Assembly (NCBI GenBank): GCA_036677145.1
Contig: JAKFFF010000091.1
Span: 50,159 to 114,158 of the forward strand
Origin: CADEED01 sp036677145
GTDB lineage: Bacteria; Pseudomonadota; Gammaproteobacteria; Steroidobacterales; Steroidobacteraceae
Length of the DNA: 64,000 bases
Direction of reading: 5' to 3'
This document shows, one piece after another, positions 53,999 through 61,828 of the stretch (positions are counted from its first letter, which is position 1; each line of letters starts with the position of its first letter). Below the pieces are notes generated by a model. That model worked only from the letters and a program-made list of their open reading frames with translations. It did not search any database and was not told the DNA's origin. A program made the position numbers and the translations under genes.

Positions 53999-54068
53999 GG
54001 TGCCGGGTGAGAATTTGCGGAGTTGGCAAGATCCTCGACGCTAACTCAGCTAATTCTCACCCGGCACC
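53999..54068. repeat. 70-base near-palindromic hairpin element between ilvE and leuC
   Basis: GGTGCCGGGTGAGAATT (53999-54015) is repeated exactly inverted at 54052-54068. The two inner flanks (54017-54027 and 54040-54050) are also near-inverted copies, so the 70 bases can fold into one long hairpin. It fills almost the whole 102-base ilvE-leuC gap. The form resembles REP/MITE-like palindromes scattered in GC-rich gammaproteobacteria, but I see only this copy, so mobility is inference. As RNA it could shape expression of the distal leuCDB genes. Confidence 0.75.
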
Positions 54069-54094
54069 AACGTTCTCCCTCTTCAAGACGCTTA

Positions 54095-55504
54095 ATGAGC
54101 ACTACTCCAAAAACGATGTTCGAAAAGGTCTGGGACGACCACGTCGTCGTACCTGAGACTGTCGAGACTCCCGCCGTCCTGTTCATCGATCTGCACCTCA
54201 CGCACGAAGTCACGACACCGCAGGCCTACACCGAGCTGCGCAATCGCGGGCTCAAGTTGCGCCGGCCCGATCTCACACTCGCGACGATGGATCACTCGAC
54301 GCCCACGCGCACCGAACAGGTGTTCGGCGGCGCGCCGATCGCGGTCGATTCCGCCGCGAAACAGGTGAGGCAGCTCGAGATCAATACGAAGGAATTCGGC
54401 GTCGAACTATTCAACCTGCAGGACAGCCGCCGCGGCATCGTGCACATCATCGGGCCGGAGCTCGGCATCACGCAGCCCGGCAAGACCATCGTTTGCGGTG
54501 ACAGCCACACCTCGACGCACGGCGCGTTCGGCGCCCTCGCCTTCGGTATCGGCACCACGGAAGTCGGCCACGTGCTCGCGACCCAGTGCCTCCTGCAGCG
54601 CAAGCCGAAGACTTTCGCGATCAATGTCGTGAACGCGTTGCCGCCGGGTGTCACCGCAAAGGACCTGATCCTCGCCATCATCGGCAAGATCGGCGTATCC
54701 GGCGGCACCGGTTACGTACTCGAATATCGCGGCGCCGCCATCGAGGCAATGTCGATGGACGAGCGCATGACGATCTGCAACATGTCCATCGAAGCCGGCG
54801 CGCGCGCCGGCATGATCGCGCCCGACGCCACCACGTTCGCCTATCTCAAGGACACGCCGCGCGCGCCCAAGGGCGCCGCCTGGGATGCCGCCGTCGCGCG
54901 CTGGAGCAAACTACCCACCGATGAAGGCGCGCGCTTCGACCGCTCGATCGAGATCGACGCCGCGGCGCTCGTGCCCATGGTCACCTACGGAACACATCCC
55001 GGCATGGTCGCGCCCATCACGGGCTCCGTACCGGCGCACGGTGATGCGGTGTTCGAGAAAGCGCTCAAATACATGGGTCTCACGGCCGGTGAGCCCATCG
55101 GCAACGTACCGGTGAACAACGTGTTCGTCGGCAGCTGCACCAACGGCCGCCTGTCCGACCTGAGGAACGTCGCGCGAATCTTGCGCGGTCACAAGCTAGC
55201 CCAGGGCGTGAAGATGCTGGTGGTGCCGGGCTCGCAGGCCGTCAAACGCGCCGCCGAAGCCGAAGGCCTCGACAAGATCTTCCTCGACGCCGGCGCCGAG
55301 TGGCGCGAGAGCGGCTGCTCGATGTGCCTCGGCATGAACGGCGATCTCGTACCCGCCGGCCACTATTCGATCAGCACGAGCAACCGCAACTTCGAAGGCC
55401 GCCAGGGAACCGGAGCACGCACGCTGCTCGCGAGTCCCGAGACCGCGGCGGCTTCCGCTATCCGCGGCCGCGTCACCGATCCCCGAGAGTTCACGTCCAA
55501 CTAG
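54095..55504 (+). CDS. leuC: 3-isopropylmalate dehydratase large subunit
   Basis: This 469-aa aconitase-superfamily subunit holds the [4Fe-4S] cluster: Cys in FVGSCTNGRLSDL and two in ESGCSMCLGMNGD. Other motifs are FIDLHLTHEVTTPQAY, IVCGDSHTSTHGAFGALAFGIGTTEVGHVLATQ and STSNRNFEGRQGTGARTLLASPETAAASA. I chose ATG 54095; ATG 54116 (MFEKVWDDH) is an alternative, and the frame's upstream part runs into the hairpin element. It acts with LeuD, five bases downstream. Confidence 0.97.
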   Translation: MSTTPKTMFEKVWDDHVVVPETVETPAVLFIDLHLTHEVTTPQAYTELRNRGLKLRRPDLTLATMDHSTPTRTEQVFGGAPIAVDSAAKQVRQLEINTKEFGVELFNLQDSRRGIVHIIGPELGITQPGKTIVCGDSHTSTHGAFGALAFGIGTTEVGHVLATQCLLQRKPKTFAINVVNALPPGVTAKDLILAIIGKIGVSGGTGYVLEYRGAAIEAMSMDERMTICNMSIEAGARAGMIAPDATTFAYLKDTPRAPKGAAWDAAVARWSKLPTDEGARFDRSIEIDAAALVPMVTYGTHPGMVAPITGSVPAHGDAVFEKALKYMGLTAGEPIGNVPVNNVFVGSCTNGRLSDLRNVARILRGHKLAQGVKMLVVPGSQAVKRAAEAEGLDKIFLDAGAEWRESGCSMCLGMNGDLVPAGHYSISTSNRNFEGRQGTGARTLLASPETAAASAIRGRVTDPREFTSN

Positions 55505-55509
55505 TCCCA

Positions 55510-56085
55510 ATGCCCGCAGTCAAACTGATTCGTTCGCGCACCGTCGCGCTGCCCGCGACCAACATCGACACCGACCAGATCATCCCGGCGCGTTTTCTCA
55601 CCGCGACGTCGAAGGCCGGATTCGGCAAACATCTGTTCGCCGACTGGCGTTATGACGCCGCGGGTAACCCCAAGCCCGACTTCGCGCTCAACAAGCCCGA
55701 AGCGAAAGGCGCGCGCATCCTGGTCGCCGGCCGCAACATCGGCTGCGGCAGCTCGCGCGAACATGCGCCCTGGGCGTTGCAGGATTTCGGCATCGATGCC
55801 GTCGTGAGCACCGAGTTCGCCGACATCTTCCGCACCAACTGCCTCAAGAACGGCCTGCTTCCCGTGGTCGTCGATGAATCGACGCACGCGTGGCTGCTCG
55901 CCAATCCGGGCGTCGAGATCACGATCGACGTGGAATCGACGACGCTCACGCTGCCCGACGGCCGCGGCATCCGGTTCCCCCTCGAAGGATTCGCGCGATA
56001 CTGCCTGCTCAACGGCGTCGATGAGCTCGGCTTCCTGCTTTCCCAGGATGCCGCCATAAAGACTTATGAGCAGGCGCACCGATGA
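55510..56085 (+). CDS. leuD: 3-isopropylmalate dehydratase small subunit
   Basis: This 191-aa partner of LeuC supplies the swivelling domain. It shows ATNIDTDQIIPARFL, GRNIGCGSSREHAPWALQDFG with the substrate-binding Ser-Arg, and FRTNCLKNGLLPVVV. The ATG at 55510 lies just after the leuC stop; its own stop overlaps leuB by four bases (ATGA). Confidence 0.97.
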   Translation: MPAVKLIRSRTVALPATNIDTDQIIPARFLTATSKAGFGKHLFADWRYDAAGNPKPDFALNKPEAKGARILVAGRNIGCGSSREHAPWALQDFGIDAVVSTEFADIFRTNCLKNGLLPVVVDESTHAWLLANPGVEITIDVESTTLTLPDGRGIRFPLEGFARYCLLNGVDELGFLLSQDAAIKTYEQAHR

Positions 56086-57140
56086 AGGCGAACATCGCGG
56101 TCATCGCAGGTGACGGCATCGGCCCCGAGGTCGTCGCCGAAGGCGTGCGGGTTCTCGAGCAGATCGGCAAACGTTTCGGACACGAGTTCACGCTCGATCC
56201 GCAGCCATTCGGCGGCATCGCCATCGATCTCACCGGTGATCCGCTGCCACCGTCAACCCTCGCGGCCTGCCAGGCGGCGGACGCGGTATTGCTCGGCGCG
56301 ATCGGTGGACCGAAATGGGGACCCGGCGCGGCCGTGCGTCCCGAGCAGGGCCTGTTGCGCCTGCGCCGCGAGCTGGGCGTTTACGCGAATCTGCGCCCGG
56401 TGGCGTTGCATCCCGCGCTGCGTGACGCGTCGGTGCTGAAGCCCGAGGTTCTCGACGGCGTGGACCTGATCTTCGTGCGCGAACTCACCGGCGGCATCTA
56501 TTTCGGCGAAAAGAAACGCGATGCGTTCAGCGCCAGTGACCTGTGCACCTACTCGGTTCCGGAAATCGAGCGCATCACCCGCGTCGCCGGTCGGCTGGCC
56601 ATGCAGCGCCGGCGCAAGGTTGTTTCGATCGACAAGTCGAACGTGCTCGAAACCTCCCGGCTATGGCGTGAAGTCAGCGAATACGTCATCAAGCGGGAGT
56701 ATCCGGAGGTGAGCCTCGAACACATGCTGGTGGATTCGGCCGCCATGCACCTGTTGAAGCGCCCGCGCGATTTCGACGTGCTGCTCACCGAAAACATGTT
56801 CGGCGACATCCTCACGGACGAGGCGTCCATGCTCGCGAGTTCGCTCGGAGTATTGCCATCCGCTTCGCTGGGCGCGAACAAGCGCGGGGTCTACGAGCCC
56901 ATCCACGGCTCGGCGCCCGACATCGCCGGCAAAGGGATCGCAAACCCCATCGGCACCATCCTGAGCGTGGCCATGCTGCTGCGTTATTCGCTCGAACTCG
57001 AGCGCGAAGCGGTGACCATCGAGCAGGCCGTGGAACGCTGCATCGCCAACGGCGCGCGCACCGCGGACATCGCCGAGCACGGCCGCCCGGCCATGACCAC
57101 CAAGCGCATGGGTGACGCGATCCTCGCCGCGCTGGCCTGA
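56082..57140 (+). CDS. leuB: 3-isopropylmalate dehydrogenase
   Basis: The 352-aa NAD-dependent oxidative decarboxylase has IAVIAGDGIGPEVVAEGVRVL, LLGAIGGPKWG, ELTGGIYFG, YSVPEIERITRVAGRLAMQRRRKVVSIDKSNVL, VLLTENMFGDILTDEASMLASSLGVLPSASLG and YEPIHGSAPDIAGKGIANP. It completes the leucine branch and is the last gene of the ilvC-leuA-ilvE-leuC-leuD-leuB operon. Confidence 0.97.
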   Translation: MKANIAVIAGDGIGPEVVAEGVRVLEQIGKRFGHEFTLDPQPFGGIAIDLTGDPLPPSTLAACQAADAVLLGAIGGPKWGPGAAVRPEQGLLRLRRELGVYANLRPVALHPALRDASVLKPEVLDGVDLIFVRELTGGIYFGEKKRDAFSASDLCTYSVPEIERITRVAGRLAMQRRRKVVSIDKSNVLETSRLWREVSEYVIKREYPEVSLEHMLVDSAAMHLLKRPRDFDVLLTENMFGDILTDEASMLASSLGVLPSASLGANKRGVYEPIHGSAPDIAGKGIANPIGTILSVAMLLRYSLELEREAVTIEQAVERCIANGARTADIAEHGRPAMTTKRMGDAILAALA

Positions 57141-57151
57141 TTCCAGCAGAT

Positions 57152-57174
57152 CCCCGGTTCGCCCTTTTCCGGGG
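57152..57174 (+). terminator. possible terminator hairpin after leuB
   Basis: CCCCGG, an 11-nt loop containing four T, and CCGGGG form a 6-bp stem 12 bases after the leuB stop. The T-run lies in the loop instead of after the stem, so intrinsic termination would be weak. Position at the end of the leu operon is the main support. Confidence 0.3.
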
Positions 57175-57236
57175 CCTTGTCGAAAATCGCCGCCGCCGTT
57201 CGACCAACAGGGAGTCACACCCCTGAAGGAGCGGCC

Positions 57237-57995
57237 ATGCATCGCGTAGTTTCTCGAGACCAGTGGATTGCTGAACGTAGCCAGCTGATGCAGGAGGAAA
57301 AGGAGTTCACACGGCGCCGCGACGCACTCGGCGAGAAGCGCCGCGCCCTGCCCTGGGTCAAAATCGACAAGCGTTACGAATTCGATGCGCCGGAAGGGCG
57401 CGTGACGTTATCCGACCTGTTCCGCGGCCGGTCACAGATGTTCATGCAGCACATCATGCAGGGTCCGGGGCAGCCGCTGCAGTGCGTGGGCTGCGCGCTC
57501 GGCATCGATCATCTCGAAGGCATCCTGCCCCATCTGGAGAACCACGACGTCTCCTGCGTCGCGGTGGCGCGTGCCACGCTGCCCGAGATCGAAGCGCTGC
57601 GCACTCGCATGGGCTGGCGCATACCCTTCTATTCATCGTTCGGCTCGGAGTTCAACTACGACTTCGGCGTGTCGTTCAAACCCGAGGAAATCGCCGCGGG
57701 CCGCGCGTTCTATAACTACCAGCACTGCGATCCCGGCCTCGAGGATCTGTCGGGCTTCAGCACGTTCTACAAGGACGATGCGGGCGACATCTTCCACACC
57801 TTTTCAGTGTTCGCGCGCGGCGGCGAGGATTTTCTCGGCATCTACCGCATCCTCGAAGTCACGGCCAAGGGCCGTAACGAGCACGGTCCCTATCATTCGC
57901 TCACCGACTGGGCACGGCCACACAACATGTACGGCAAGGGCGGCGAAGTCGCGCCCACTGGCCGATTCACGCCACCCGTCTCCTGCTGCATGTGA
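57237..57995 (+). CDS. DUF899 thioredoxin-like family protein
   Basis: The 252-aa product matches DUF899: RDQWIAERSQLMQEEKEFTRRRDALGEKRRALPWVKIDKRYEFDAPEGRVTL is the conserved N-terminus, followed by QPLQCVGCALGIDHLEG, DVSCVAVARA, MGWRIPFYSSFGSEFNYDFG and STFYKDDAGDIFHTFSVFARG. The family has a thioredoxin-like fold of unknown function; the QCVGC Cys pair could be redox active. ATG 57237 has AAGGAG seven bases upstream. It ends overlapping the SDR gene, forming a two-gene unit. Confidence 0.9.
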   Translation: MHRVVSRDQWIAERSQLMQEEKEFTRRRDALGEKRRALPWVKIDKRYEFDAPEGRVTLSDLFRGRSQMFMQHIMQGPGQPLQCVGCALGIDHLEGILPHLENHDVSCVAVARATLPEIEALRTRMGWRIPFYSSFGSEFNYDFGVSFKPEEIAAGRAFYNYQHCDPGLEDLSGFSTFYKDDAGDIFHTFSVFARGGEDFLGIYRILEVTAKGRNEHGPYHSLTDWARPHNMYGKGGEVAPTGRFTPPVSCCM

Positions 57996-58885
57996 ACTGG
58001 AACATGCAGCGGCGTCATTTCCTGACCACCACCGCGGCCGCCGTTCCATTTGCCGCGTTCGCCGCGACGCGACCCGAACCCGCGCGCACGACCCGCGGCG
58101 GTCTGCTCACGGGTAAGGTCGCGGTGATTTACGGTGCGGCCGGCGCTGTCGGCAGCGCCGTATCGCGCGTGTTCGCGCAGGAAGGCGCGCACGTCATCCT
58201 CTCGGGACGCACGCCCAGTACGCTCGAGACTCTTGCGCAGCAGATCGCGGCCGCGGGAGGGACAGCAACCCCCGTGGCCGTTGATGCACTCGACGGCGCA
58301 GCGGTGAATAAACACCTCGACGAAATCGTGAAACGCACCGGCCGAATCGACATTACATTCAACCTGATCGGCCTCGGCGGAAATCAGGGAACGTCGCTGG
58401 CCGCGATGGATGTACCGGCGTTTTTCGAACCGATCGACACCGCTGTACGCACACACTTCCTGACAGCGACCGCAGCCGCGCGGCACATGGCATCGCGCCG
58501 CTCGGGAGTGATCCTGGCGTTGACCGCGCAGGTGGCGCGCAAGCCCTACTTCGGCAGCGGCGGTTTCGGGGTCGCATGCGCGGCGATCGAAGGGTTGTGC
58601 CGCCAGCTCGCCGCGGACCTGGGTCCCGATGGCATACGCGTGGTTGCGCTGCGCTCGTCCGGATCACCGGATGCGCCCGGCGTCGCGAGCGCGATCGGCG
58701 AACACGCAAAAGCCGCGGGTATCTCGCGCGAAGCATTCGAAGCGCGTATCGCGGAAAAGACGCTGCTCAAACGCATGCCGCTGCTCGCCGAGGTCGCGAA
58801 AGCGGCGGCACTGGTGGCCTCGGATCGTGCGAGCGCAATCACCGCCGCGGTGACCAATGTCACCTGCGGCGAAATCGCCGACTGA
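57992..58885 (+). CDS. SDR-fold protein with twin-Arg-like signal and degenerate active site
   Basis: The 297-aa protein has an NAD(P)-binding Rossmann core of the short-chain dehydrogenase family (KVAVIYGAAGAVGSAVSRVFAQEGAHVILSGR). The catalytic residues are not kept: aligning GFGVACAAIEGL (191-202) with the usual YxxxK block puts Phe192 at the Tyr and Cys196 at the Lys, and ILALTAQ lacks the usual Ser. The N-terminus (MQRRHFLTTTAAAVPFAAFA) resembles a Tat signal, rare for an SDR. Start is GTG 57992 (overlapping the DUF899 stop) or ATG 58004. It may bind a nucleotide without catalysing redox chemistry. Confidence 0.78.
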   Translation: MNWNMQRRHFLTTTAAAVPFAAFAATRPEPARTTRGGLLTGKVAVIYGAAGAVGSAVSRVFAQEGAHVILSGRTPSTLETLAQQIAAAGGTATPVAVDALDGAAVNKHLDEIVKRTGRIDITFNLIGLGGNQGTSLAAMDVPAFFEPIDTAVRTHFLTATAAARHMASRRSGVILALTAQVARKPYFGSGGFGVACAAIEGLCRQLAADLGPDGIRVVALRSSGSPDAPGVASAIGEHAKAAGISREAFEARIAEKTLLKRMPLLAEVAKAAALVASDRASAITAAVTNVTCGEIAD

Positions 58886-58902
58886 GCGACCTGCCGGACT
58901 AG

Positions 58903-60063
58903 CTACTTCCGCAGTGAGCCGACGCCGTTGGCCAGGTCGCGCAGCAGGTCTTCGGTCGACTCGATGCCGATCGACAGGCGCAGCAGCCCGTCGACGAGAC
59001 CCGCCGCCGCGCGCGCTTCGGGCGCCATGGCCGCGTGTGTCATCGTGGCCGGGTGAGCCACGAGGCTCTCCACACCACCGAGTGACTCGGCGAGCGAGAA
59101 CAGCTCCAGCGCTTCGGAGAAGCGGCGCGCACCTTCCACACCACCTTCCACTTCGAGGGTGACGATGGCGCCAAAGCCCGACTGCTGCCGCTTCGCGATC
59201 TCGTGTCCGGGATGGCCCGGCAATCCCGGGTAATACACCCGCTTCACGTTCGGCTGTTTTACGAGGTACTCCGCCACCGCCTGAGCGTTGACGCCGTGCT
59301 CGCGCAACCGCACGTGCAAGGTGCGCAATCCGCGCAGCGTGAGGAAACTGTCGAAGGCCGAACCGGTTATGCCGAGGCAGTTGGCCCACCAGCCGAGCTG
59401 CTCCGCGACCTCCTTCTTTGCCGCGATGACGGCGCCGCCGACCACGTCGCTGTGACCGTTGATGTACTTGGTGGTCGAATGCACCACGATGTCCGCGCCC
59501 AACGCGATGGGCAGCTGCCAGCCGGGAGAGAGGAAGGTGTTGTCCGCGACGACCAGCGCGCCAATGGCATGCGCGCGGCGCGCGATGTCGGTCACATCGG
59601 TGATGCGCAAGAGAGGATTGCTGGGCGTTTCGATCCACACCAGCGCGGCCGGCTTCGACAGCGCCGCGGAAACCGCGGCGGCGTTGCCGAAGTCGACAAA
59701 CTCGACCGCGAGCTCGCCACGTTTGTGCCACGCGGTGAACAGGCGAAACGTGCCGCCGTAACAGTCGTGCGGCACGATGACGCGCGCGCCCACCGGCAGC
59801 AGGTGACCGACGAGCGTGATCGCGCCCATGCCGGACCCGGTGATGACCGCGCCGGCGCCGCCTTCGAGATCGGCCAGCGCTTCCGACAACAAGTCGCGCG
59901 TCGGATTGCCCGAGCGGCTGTAGTCGTACTTGCGCTTGTCGCCGAAACCGCGAAACGCATAGGTGGACGAGAGGTGGATCGGCGGCACCACCGCACCGGT
60001 CACGTCACAATTTTCGAGGCCCGCGCGCACGGCGCGGGTGTCCTGGCTCAATGGAGTCGTCAT
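58903..60063 (-). CDS. metB: cystathionine gamma-synthase / O-succinylhomoserine sulfhydrylase family
   Basis: This 386-aa Cys/Met-metabolism PLP enzyme has TRAVRAGLENCDVTGAVVPPIHLSSTYAF, YDYSRSGNPTRDLLSEALADLEGGAGAVITGSGMGAI, VWIETPSNPLLRITDV and VVHSTTKYINGHSDVVGGAVI with the PLP-binding Lys. It uses the O-acylhomoserine made by the neighbouring MetX; sequence alone does not decide cystathionine synthase versus direct sulfhydrylation. It follows metX by three bases and is probably under the same SAM-I riboswitch. Confidence 0.93.
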   Translation of the reverse strand: MTTPLSQDTRAVRAGLENCDVTGAVVPPIHLSSTYAFRGFGDKRKYDYSRSGNPTRDLLSEALADLEGGAGAVITGSGMGAITLVGHLLPVGARVIVPHDCYGGTFRLFTAWHKRGELAVEFVDFGNAAAVSAALSKPAALVWIETPSNPLLRITDVTDIARRAHAIGALVVADNTFLSPGWQLPIALGADIVVHSTTKYINGHSDVVGGAVIAAKKEVAEQLGWWANCLGITGSAFDSFLTLRGLRTLHVRLREHGVNAQAVAEYLVKQPNVKRVYYPGLPGHPGHEIAKRQQSGFGAIVTLEVEGGVEGARRFSEALELFSLAESLGGVESLVAHPATMTHAAMAPEARAAAGLVDGLLRLSIGIESTEDLLRDLANGVGSLRK

Positions 60064-60066
60064 CCG

Positions 60067-61107
60067 TCAGTTCCCTTCAAACAATACGTTGGCGAAGATG
60101 GGCGCGAGGCGCCGGTTTTCTTTCAGAAAGGCATCGTGTCCGTACACCGAGGAGATCTCGTGCAACTCGGCGTTCGGCAAACGCGCGACCATCGCGCGCA
60201 TGTCGGCCAGTGGCACGAGCTGATCCTCGCGGACGGCAATGGCCGTGACCGGCGTGAAGATGCGCGCCGTGTCGACGCGGTGCAGGTCGATCGATTCGGA
60301 CAAACAAACAAAGGAGTCGGGCCGGTAGCGTTGCGCGTATTCCGCGCCACGTGCGAACAGGTACTGCTCGACCGGAAGCTCGAATTGACCGTCGTCCCGG
60401 CGGCGCGCGGCGCCGGCGAACCGCGCCGCGAATTCCTCGGGGCTGCGGTAGGTAGCCATGGCCAATGCCCGCGCGAGTTCCAGACCCTCCGCGGATTTTC
60501 CGGATTCGATGGCGAACTTCACGATGCGCCGCTGCACGACTCGCCAGGCGCTCGCCATCGGATGCGCGCGATCGGCCGCGCTGATGACGATCAGCCGCGC
60601 GACGCGATCGGGGTAACGCTCGCCAAACGCGAGTGCGACCATGCCGCCATACGAGGCGCCCGCGATCGCGCGCAGCGATGCGATGCCAAGGTGATTGATG
60701 AGGCGCAGGAGTAGTTCGGCCTGGTCGTAGGCCGACACCGTGGGGAACGGCGCGCCGTCGCGCGGGCCGGTGGAATCGGCGCTGGCGCCCAGGTAGTCGA
60801 AACTCAGGATGCGGAATTTCTGCGGATCGAGCGCGAGACCCGGCCCCACCACTTCGTGCCACCAGCCGCCGCGCGGTTCATCCGGCAACCACACGCGGCG
60901 TGATGCCGAGATTCCGCCGAGCGCCACGACGACGGGTGCACCCGCCGGACCCACGATCCGCCACGCGATGGACACCGACTCGAGCGTGCCGCCGAAGTGC
61001 AGCTTCAGTTCGCCCGGAACCGCCAGCACCCCCTCGCGCATTTGCACGCCGGCGCCCTGTCCGGTGTCCGCGGTGAGTTCGTTACGCTGTTTATGATCGT
61101 TGCTCAC
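60067..61107 (-). CDS. metX: homoserine O-acyltransferase MetX (probably succinyltransferase)
   Basis: This 346-aa alpha/beta-hydrolase-fold enzyme starts methionine synthesis. The nucleophile Ser is in AIAGASYGGMVALAFGERYPD; HFGGTLESVSIAWRIVGPAGAPVV is the MetX N-terminus, and VTAIAVREDQLVPLADM and VYGHDAFLKE hold the catalytic Asp and His. RVWLPDEPRGGWWHEVVGPGLALDP resembles the gammaproteobacterial MetX that use succinyl-CoA. I chose GTG 61107, which has GGAG seven bases upstream; in-frame GTG 61173 and ATG 61158 lie further up in a hairpin and have no ribosome binding site. A SAM-I riboswitch precedes it. Confidence 0.93.
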   Translation of the reverse strand: MSNDHKQRNELTADTGQGAGVQMREGVLAVPGELKLHFGGTLESVSIAWRIVGPAGAPVVVALGGISASRRVWLPDEPRGGWWHEVVGPGLALDPQKFRILSFDYLGASADSTGPRDGAPFPTVSAYDQAELLLRLINHLGIASLRAIAGASYGGMVALAFGERYPDRVARLIVISAADRAHPMASAWRVVQRRIVKFAIESGKSAEGLELARALAMATYRSPEEFAARFAGAARRRDDGQFELPVEQYLFARGAEYAQRYRPDSFVCLSESIDLHRVDTARIFTPVTAIAVREDQLVPLADMRAMVARLPNAELHEISSVYGHDAFLKENRRLAPIFANVLFEGN

Positions 61108-61153
61108 AGGATGCTCCGCCGTTCGTCGCTCAAACGGGAAACTCTGCAGAGCC

Positions 61154-61171
61154 GTCATGCGGATGCATGAC
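61154..61171 (-). other. hairpin between riboswitch and metX start
   Basis: GTCATGC-GGAT-GCATGAC is a perfect 7-bp stem with a 4-nt loop between the SAM-I aptamer and the metX start codon. It may be part of the expression platform. It also contains the unused in-frame ATG at 61158. No T-run follows, so it is not a classic terminator. Confidence 0.45.
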
Positions 61172-61205
61172 ACCTCGCCGCCCCGGGTTGGGGTGGTTGA
61201 GGCTG

Positions 61206-61329
61206 CTCATCTGCCGGGAAAGCGCGCCGCCATGGCGTCCAGACTATCCCGCAGGAGTTGGCACCTTTCCGCGTTTGCGGCGGTTGCCCCGGCGTCTTCG
61301 GGCCCAATCCCTCAGCCGGTCTCGATGAG
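61206..61329 (-). ncRNA. SAM-I (S-box) riboswitch upstream of metX
   Basis: On the minus strand, P1 is CTCATC (61329-61324) closing with GATGAG (61211-61206). Inside are the conserved core segments of the SAM-I aptamer: CGAGA and GAGGGA near the 5' side, GGGCCCGAAGACGCC...GGCAACC, AAAGGTGCCAACTCC, and AGATGAG at the 3' end. These match the S-box consensus in order and spacing (124 nt). SAM binding would repress methionine synthesis, here metX and metB. I see no T-rich terminator before the gene, so control is possibly at translation. Confidence 0.92.
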
Positions 61330-61336
61330 TGCGCGA

Positions 61337-61366
61337 ATTCTAAGGGTCCGTCTGTCACGGGCGCAA
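61337..61366 (-). promoter_or_regulatory. candidate metX promoter
   Basis: On the minus strand, TTGCGC (61366-61361) and TAGAAT (61342-61337), spaced by 18 bases, form a sigma-70-like promoter. It would start RNA close to 61330, just before the first base of the riboswitch at 61329, which supports both calls. Confidence 0.6.
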
Positions 61367-61376
61367 GCATCAGGGC

Positions 61377-61414
61377 TTGCTTTTGTGCGGTGGCGCGGGT
61401 CTAATGCGCCACCG
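61377..61414 (+). promoter_or_regulatory. candidate his-operon promoter overlapped by a palindromic operator
   Basis: TTGCTT (61377-61382), 17 bases, then TCTAAT (61400-61405, five of six to -10) form a promoter toward the trpR-like and hisG genes. The -10 lies in the spacer of a perfect palindrome: CGGTGGCGC (61388-61396), nine bases, GCGCCACCG (61406-61414). A repressor bound here would block RNA polymerase; the TrpR-like protein encoded downstream is the natural candidate. Confidence 0.55.
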
Positions 61415-61457
61415 TATTAACGCGCTAGTACATTAATCCATTGGAACAGCCTTCCGG

Positions 61458-61769
61458 ATGAAACAGCACCGCAACATCACGGCCCGCCAGGAGGCGCTCT
61501 CGGAGCGCAACCTGTTTGCCGCCATGCTGACCTTGAAGTCGGTCGATGAATTCCGGGCGTTTTTCCGCGACCTGTGCACCCCGGCAGAACTGCAGGCGCT
61601 CGCCGATCGCTGGGCGGTGGTCGAATGGCTGCAGAAGGGCCTGCCCTATCGCGAAATTCACCGGCTCACGGGCGTCAGCGTCACGACCATCGGGCGCGTC
61701 GCGCGTTGCCTGCAAGACGGCAACGGCGGGTATTCGCTCGCGGTCACCCGGCAGCATCGCCACGCCTGA
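61458..61769 (+). CDS. TrpR-like (YerC/YecD-type) DNA-binding protein
   Basis: This 103-aa helical protein of the Trp-repressor superfamily has FRAFFRDLCTPAELQALADRWAVVEWLQKGLPYREIHRLTGVSVTTIGRVARCL, where the last half is the helix-turn-helix. Its place directly before hisG, as in Xanthomonas, suggests a regulator of histidine synthesis, not tryptophan. The ligand pocket cannot be judged from sequence. It lies downstream of a palindromic promoter region and 59 bases before hisG. Confidence 0.88.
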   Translation: MKQHRNITARQEALSERNLFAAMLTLKSVDEFRAFFRDLCTPAELQALADRWAVVEWLQKGLPYREIHRLTGVSVTTIGRVARCLQDGNGGYSLAVTRQHRHA

Positions 61770-61828
61770 GCGCGTTCCGGATTCGTTTCCGGGCAGTTCC
61801 AATCCACTTTCGTCCAGACGTTCACACC

